Positions 40,264-43,040 of a DNA stretch of 43,040 nucleotides are shown here, in pieces; position 1 is the first letter of the stretch, and each line of letters begins with the position of its first letter. The stretch covers positions 1 to 43,040 of the forward strand of contig CAJOIZ010000031.1 of assembly GCA_905234835.1 (NCBI GenBank). Direction: 5' to 3'. This DNA is from Paludibacteraceae bacterium. GTDB taxonomy: Bacteria; Bacteroidota; Bacteroidia; Bacteroidales; Paludibacteraceae. Position numbers and translations under genes: made by a program. The notes under the pieces are model-generated. The model made no database searches. It was not told where the DNA came from and saw only the letters and a program-made list of their open reading frames with translations.

Positions 40264-40509
40264 TTAGCCGCTTTTCTTTGCGTTTTCTTTCTTCACTCTT
40301 TGGCACTCCTGCAAATAGTGTTTGCATTTCAAACACTCATCACAAACAGGCAAAGGCTCTAATTCCGGCAAACTCTGCATTGCCTCCAAAAACTCATTTA
40401 TGCCCTTTATCTCGGTGACTATACGCTCTATTCTTTCCGTGTTTAACACGCCGCCCTGGATAGCCTTCAACAGTTCCACCTTCTCTGTCTTTGTCAGTGA
40501 TATTCTCAT
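40264..40509 (-). CDS. Small protein with Cys-rich motif, mobile element
   Basis: The 81-residue protein has a helical N-terminal part and a C-terminal CDECLKCKHYLQEC with four cysteines plus His, which may bind zinc. It ends in a basic tail (RVKKENAKKSG). It lies 25 nt after the gene ending at 40535. Function unknown. Confidence 0.65.
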   Translation of the reverse strand: MRISLTKTEKVELLKAIQGGVLNTERIERIVTEIKGINEFLEAMQSLPELEPLPVCDECLKCKHYLQECQRVKKENAKKSG

Positions 40510-40534
40510 AACTCAAAAGCCTTTTATTGTTCTG

Positions 40535-40831
40535 CTATTGTTCTTCTATCGCCTCCGCCAGTCCGCTTACAACAGCTTCCAACTGCTCATCTGATAACCT
40601 GCTGTAGTCTATGCTCGCCGCGACCGCCTGCTGCTTGGGTATGATATAGGACATAAATTTTTCCAACACCAACAAACGGTCTTTAGGATCTAACCGCTTG
40701 AGGTCTTTTTCTATTGTCTGCCTGTTGTCATCTATAAGACGCTGCAAAAAGTGCCTTACATCCGCCGTTGTCTTGTTTGGCGTTCCCTTCTGCCGCCCGC
40801 CCGTTTTTGGGCTTCCCTTAATTCTGCTCAT
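40535..40831 (-). CDS. Small GGRQKGTPNK-type protein, mobile element
   Basis: The 98-residue protein begins MSRIKGSPKTGGRQKGTPNK, an N-terminal motif I know from small proteins of Bacteroidota phages and mobile elements. Two helices follow (VRHFLQRLIDDNRQTIEKDL and DRLLVLEKFMSYI), then an acidic tail. Some relatives are annotated as terminase-small-subunit-like, but the evidence here is only the motif. It is the first gene behind the putative origin region. Confidence 0.7.
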   Translation of the reverse strand: MSRIKGSPKTGGRQKGTPNKTTADVRHFLQRLIDDNRQTIEKDLKRLDPKDRLLVLEKFMSYIIPKQQAVAASIDYSRLSDEQLEAVVSGLAEAIEEQ

Positions 40832-40862
40832 AATCCAAAACTTTCTTTTTTAGATTTTACCA

Positions 40863-40945
40863 TTTACCAATTTTTGGTAACTACTGACATGTTAAATTTA
40901 CCAAATTTTGGTAACTACTAACACATTATTATTACCGCGCGCGCG
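40863..40945. other. Putative replication origin: two palindromic repeats and a CG tract
   Basis: TTACCAA-TTT-TTGGTAA (40864-40880) and TTTACCAAATTTTGGTAA (40897-40914) are palindromes that start 34 bp apart and are each followed by CTACTGACA or CTACTAACA. A ten-base alternating CG tract (40936-40945) lies between them and the initiator gene's stop. A third related palindrome is on the far side of the initiator gene (41928-41947). This fits binding sites for the initiator, but no nick site can be fixed. Confidence 0.55.
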
Positions 40946-40962
40946 AGGCACGATTTTTTTTG

Positions 40963-41910
40963 CTACAGGTAACTTGTGGCATTTATTATGGCATCATCCA
41001 ACTCTTTTACCAACTCATCTGACTCGGTAAACTTTGCCGCCCCCGCGACCTGCTCTAACCGGTTCCTTAGTCGTGTGTAATACTTTGGGTCAGTGAATAC
41101 ATTTGCCGCTTTTAATTCCTGCATATAGTCCGCTATTATGCTTTTGTCGGCATCGCTGATAAGACGCGCCATAAAGACATTGAAAGCATCGCCCACCGTC
41201 TGGACTTGTTTTGTAGGTTCTATTTTCATTTGCTTTTGTTTTGATATTGAAAAATAAGTGTCTTTGTATAGTTGCACTAACTTGGAGTAAAAAGCCTCGT
41301 CTGTCAGCGTTTCCGCCGTGACTTGCGGCACTCTCAAAAGGCTTGCCAGTCTCCATTTGAGCCGCAGCTCATAGCGCAAAAGGTTTGCCCCCTGCAAATT
41401 GTCCGGGTACTCTATGCCCTTTGCTTCCGCGTCTGCTATCTTGTCATAAAAGACCGCCTTTTTGCGTTGTGCCTTGCCCCTGCTCAAATAGTACAGACTA
41501 TCGCCGCCCGCCTGCTCCAATTGGGTGTAATATGCAGCCCCGCCCAATAGCCGCAAATAGTCAGATACTTTGTTGTTCATTATGAAATTGCCGCCAAACT
41601 CAAAGGCTGTAACTTTTGCGCCGCTCATATCGGCGTGCAAAGTGTCTGCTATCTTCTCTATAGCCTCCTTTGAGGTCTTGAGGCTAATAGGGTATATATT
41701 GCTATTATACAAAACTTTGGGGAAATTGCAAATGACACTCGCGCCGTTTGGGTGCAATTGCACGCTGATATTGTCAATATCGCCGATTATTTGCGTCTCG
41801 CCTGTCTGCCTGTCGGTGTACTCTTTGGCGACTTGCAAGCGGTCTGCAACAGCGGACAAAGTTGTATCGCCCGCTGCTGCATCTATCCAAAACTTTACTT
41901 TATCGTACAT
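40963..41910 (-). CDS. Phage/plasmid replication initiator, CRI (gene II/X) family
   Basis: The 315-residue protein matches the phage CRI replication family: TAFEFGGNFIM (101-111), LYYLSRGKAQRKKAVFYDKI (139-158) and NLLRYELRLKWRL (176-188), then DEAFYSKLVQLYKDTYF (204-220). The conserved YDK and the ELR block are the family's hallmark. Such proteins nick one strand to start rolling-circle replication of filamentous phages and small plasmids. The start codon at 41910 has a GGAAGG Shine-Dalgarno-like sequence, unusual for this genome and typical of the element. The best family match in the element. Confidence 0.88.
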   Translation of the reverse strand: MYDKVKFWIDAAAGDTTLSAVADRLQVAKEYTDRQTGETQIIGDIDNISVQLHPNGASVICNFPKVLYNSNIYPISLKTSKEAIEKIADTLHADMSGAKVTAFEFGGNFIMNNKVSDYLRLLGGAAYYTQLEQAGGDSLYYLSRGKAQRKKAVFYDKIADAEAKGIEYPDNLQGANLLRYELRLKWRLASLLRVPQVTAETLTDEAFYSKLVQLYKDTYFSISKQKQMKIEPTKQVQTVGDAFNVFMARLISDADKSIIADYMQELKAANVFTDPKYYTRLRNRLEQVAGAAKFTESDELVKELDDAIINATSYL

Positions 41911-41927
41911 TTTGCACCTTCCGCTTA

Positions 41928-41947
41928 TTTACCAAAAATTGGGTAAA
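41928..41947. repeat. Palindromic repeat between the initiator and the upstream gene
   Basis: ATTTACC and GGTAAAT flank AAAAATTG, and the following TACTGACATGTTAAA is shared with 40881-40896. It lies 18-37 nt upstream of the initiator start codon, so it could be an autoregulatory operator. Confidence 0.65.
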
Positions 41948-41957
41948 TACTGACATG

Positions 41958-42485
41958 TTAAACACTCTTTGCTGCTTGCTCTCTTAGGGCTTGCAAAATG
42001 TCATTGAATCCGCCCATCTGCAACTGCTTGCAATAAGCCGCTATAAGCACCTTTCCACCCTCGATTACTATAAGTTCTATGCTTGTCGGTTTCATACTGC
42101 CCGGTTCTTTCTCGTTCTGATGTACCAAAAACAAATACCCATCTTCTCTGCACTCATAAAACGGATTAGGCACATTCTTTTTGCTGTAGGTCTTCCTGTC
42201 ATCTGGATAACCGTAGGCGTAACCGCTTAATTTCCCATTGATAAAATACTCCTTAAGCCCGGTGAAGTTAAGACTGTTCTTTGCTTGCAACCGCATACTT
42301 GGCACTCTGTCGCCCTCTTTCAGTTTCTCCGTGAGGTACATTGAAATCTGACCTTCCCGCCCTTTCAACTGGTCCATTGCCGGATAATACCCGGCTTGCT
42401 CTGCTATTGTAAATCTGGGCGTGCTTGCCCCCTTTGGGGTGCTATACACCATCTTGGCATAATAGCGTATGTTTGGCGTGTTCAT
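41958..42485 (-). CDS. Hypothetical protein upstream of the initiator gene
   Basis: From 42485 the protein has 175 residues. This start is chosen because GGAGG lies 9 nt upstream and the ATG overlaps the preceding gene's stop by four bases. The longer frame to 42512 would lie inside that gene. The sequence (NTPNIRYYAKMVYSTPKG near the start, ECREDGYLFLVHQNEKEP, IELIVIEGGKVLIAAYC) is soluble and beta-rich. In filamentous phages a single-strand DNA-binding protein stands beside the initiator, so that is a possible role, but I see no direct evidence. Confidence 0.75.
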   Translation of the reverse strand: MNTPNIRYYAKMVYSTPKGASTPRFTIAEQAGYYPAMDQLKGREGQISMYLTEKLKEGDRVPSMRLQAKNSLNFTGLKEYFINGKLSGYAYGYPDDRKTYSKKNVPNPFYECREDGYLFLVHQNEKEPGSMKPTSIELIVIEGGKVLIAAYCKQLQMGGFNDILQALREQAAKSV

Positions 42486-42769
42486 CTTTTCCCTCCTTTC
42501 CTGTTTGCACAATAGGTTTGCGCCTGCTGTTCCAACTCTTCATTTGTCGCTATACGGCAATGAAAAGCCACGCTTTCCAGTTCCGACCGTCTGAAATAGG
42601 CAATCTTGCCAAACGGCTTGTAATAGGGAATCCGCTTTTGCATTGTGAGTTTGTACAAGTAACTTTTTGAAATTCCCATGTACTTTGCCGCCTCTTGTGT
42701 CGTAAGCAAGTCTTTCACCTGCTCATTTCCCTTTGCCGCCGCTGCGGCTGTTTGTGTCTGTTCTAACAT
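42482..42769 (-). CDS. Small helix-turn-helix (excisionase-like) DNA-binding protein
   Basis: From the ATG at 42769 the protein has 95 residues. DLLTTQEAAKYMGISKSYLYKL and RIPYYKPFGKIAYFRRSELE (quoted by ends: TTQEAAKYMGIS and KPFGKIAYF) are the MerR-like/HTH_17 fold typical of excisionases and element repressors. The frame is open to 42862, but the extra 31 residues are basic and out of character. The preferred start overlaps the stop of a small leader frame. It is the first full gene of the element's operon and overlaps the next gene by four bases. Confidence 0.85.
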   Translation of the reverse strand: MLEQTQTAAAAAKGNEQVKDLLTTQEAAKYMGISKSYLYKLTMQKRIPYYKPFGKIAYFRRSELESVAFHCRIATNEELEQQAQTYCANRKGGKR

Positions 42770-42873
42770 TTTTTTCTGTGTTTTTCCCGTTGCGGCTGTC
42801 CGCCCGCGTATGCAAGCCCGCTGCATCTTTGCCGCGCGTCCATATTCAAAAGTGCCTTGCATTCCTCACTCAT
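42763..42873 (-). CDS. Possible small leader gene (36 residues)
   Basis: The frame MSEECKALLNMDARQRCSGL to QREKHRKKC runs from 42873 to a TAG at 42763, whose last bases overlap the ATG of the HTH gene (ATGTTAG). Its composition is more protein-like than the alternative frame over the same bases. A -7 element (TACTTTTG) lies just upstream at 42890-42897. Coding is possible, not proven. Confidence 0.4.
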   Translation of the reverse strand: MSEECKALLNMDARQRCSGLAYAGGQPQREKHRKKC

Positions 42874-42889
42874 GAAACAAAAGACGGCG

Positions 42890-42897
42890 CAAAAGTA
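42890..42897 (-). promoter_or_regulatory. -7 element of the mobile-element operon
   Basis: TACTTTTG on the minus strand matches the consensus. A TTTTG at 42912-42916 is only 14 bp away, so the -33 box is uncertain. Confidence 0.55.
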
Positions 42898-42999
42898 TGA
42901 CTATCGGAAAACAAAAGGGTTTACGGTAAATTTACGTAAATTTAACCCGTTGGCGGAATTAAAAAAGTGTTCTTTGAATAAAATTTATTAACAAAAAAG

Positions 43000-43030
43000 T
43001 TGCACATGTCATTGATTTTTAGTAACTTTG
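43000..43030 (+). promoter_or_regulatory. Promoter pointing out of the right edge
   Basis: TTG (43000-43002), a 20-bp spacer and TAACTTTG (43023-43030) match the consensus. The gene it serves, perhaps the rest of the element, is outside the window. Confidence 0.6.
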
Positions 43031-43040
43031 TAGTGCCAAC

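Larger units (their letters stand above)
39147..43040. mobile_element. Part of a small integrated element at tRNA-Leu (phage/plasmid-like)
   Basis: From the tRNA-Leu 3' end to the right edge all genes are short, point towards the tRNA and differ in codon use and content from the chromosome: a phage-type replication initiator, an HTH protein, a GGRQKGTPNK protein and several small unknowns. Palindromic repeats flank the initiator gene. No integrase, coat or mobilisation gene is inside the window, and the right end is not seen. A filamentous-phage-like (inovirus-related) or mobilisable plasmid-like element both fit. Confidence 0.7.

Noticed and set aside
40100..40336. Minus-strand 78-codon frame
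   Set aside because: It overlaps the Cys-rich small gene and runs through the promoter at 40230-40260.
40929..40937. Nick site of a rolling-circle replicon (TTATTATTACC resembles the geminivirus-type nonamer)
   Set aside because: The initiator is of the phage CRI type, not a geminivirus/circovirus Rep, so the resemblance is not evidence.
42770..42862. N-terminal extension of the HTH protein
   Set aside because: The 31 extra residues are basic and unlike the family. A small frame in another register fits the same bases better.

Overview
The window looks like the chromosome of a member of the Bacteroidales (Bacteroidota). The signs are promoters of the Bacteroidota type (a TTG/TTTG box, about 20 bp, then TAnnTTTG) in front of many genes, few Shine-Dalgarno sequences, several BspA-type leucine-rich-repeat surface proteins, an OmpA-family outer-membrane protein, lipoproteins with short lipoboxes, and a SufB/DivIC/RuvC/RibD/DnaG housekeeping set. 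The species cannot be named from this sequence.

Layout. (1) 1-4317, minus strand: a partial giant BspA-like surface protein behind an AlbA/Schlafen-type ATP-binding regulator. (2) 4691-14346, minus strand: a GC-richer housekeeping block, read right to left as tRNA-Cys, sufB, a DivIC-like division protein, ruvC, ribD, dnaG, a radical SAM protein, a DEAD-box RNA helicase and a lipoprotein 5'-nucleotidase. (3) 14429-17033, plus strand: a divergent operon of a nitrilase-family amidase and recJ. (4) 17034-23816: a visibly more AT-rich accessory segment. It holds a YbjN-like protein, a fused protein kinase-AAA+ ATPase, a divergent ClpP paralogue, two paralogous small lipoproteins, and an opposing DUF234-type ATPase. 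(5) 23817-38889: a surface-protein region with four LRR/DUF285 proteins and one OmpA-family protein, with a candidate structured RNA at about 28648-28850. (6) 39065-43040: tRNA-Leu(CAA) followed by part of a small mobile element with a phage CRI/gene II-X type replication initiator, palindromic repeats that may be its origin, and a small helix-turn-helix protein.

The strongest candidate for an undescribed system is the kinase-AAA+ / ClpP / YbjN-like operon at 17617-20442, possibly with the lipoprotein pair behind it. Its catalytic residues look intact, so I read it as a signal-gated unfoldase-protease. That function is inferred from gene order and motifs only.

Two sequence-scale patterns are not explained by the genes. 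First, unrelated tandem repeats with an 11-bp (or 22-bp) period sit just 3' of four genes: the 5'-nucleotidase, ribD, recJ and the OmpA gene. Second, three of the four secreted LRR/DUF285 proteins whose C-termini are visible share a short C-terminal signature ending in YxxxGxxxK. tRNA-Cys directly in front of sufB, which also has a 24-bp duplication of its start region, is a third point of interest.
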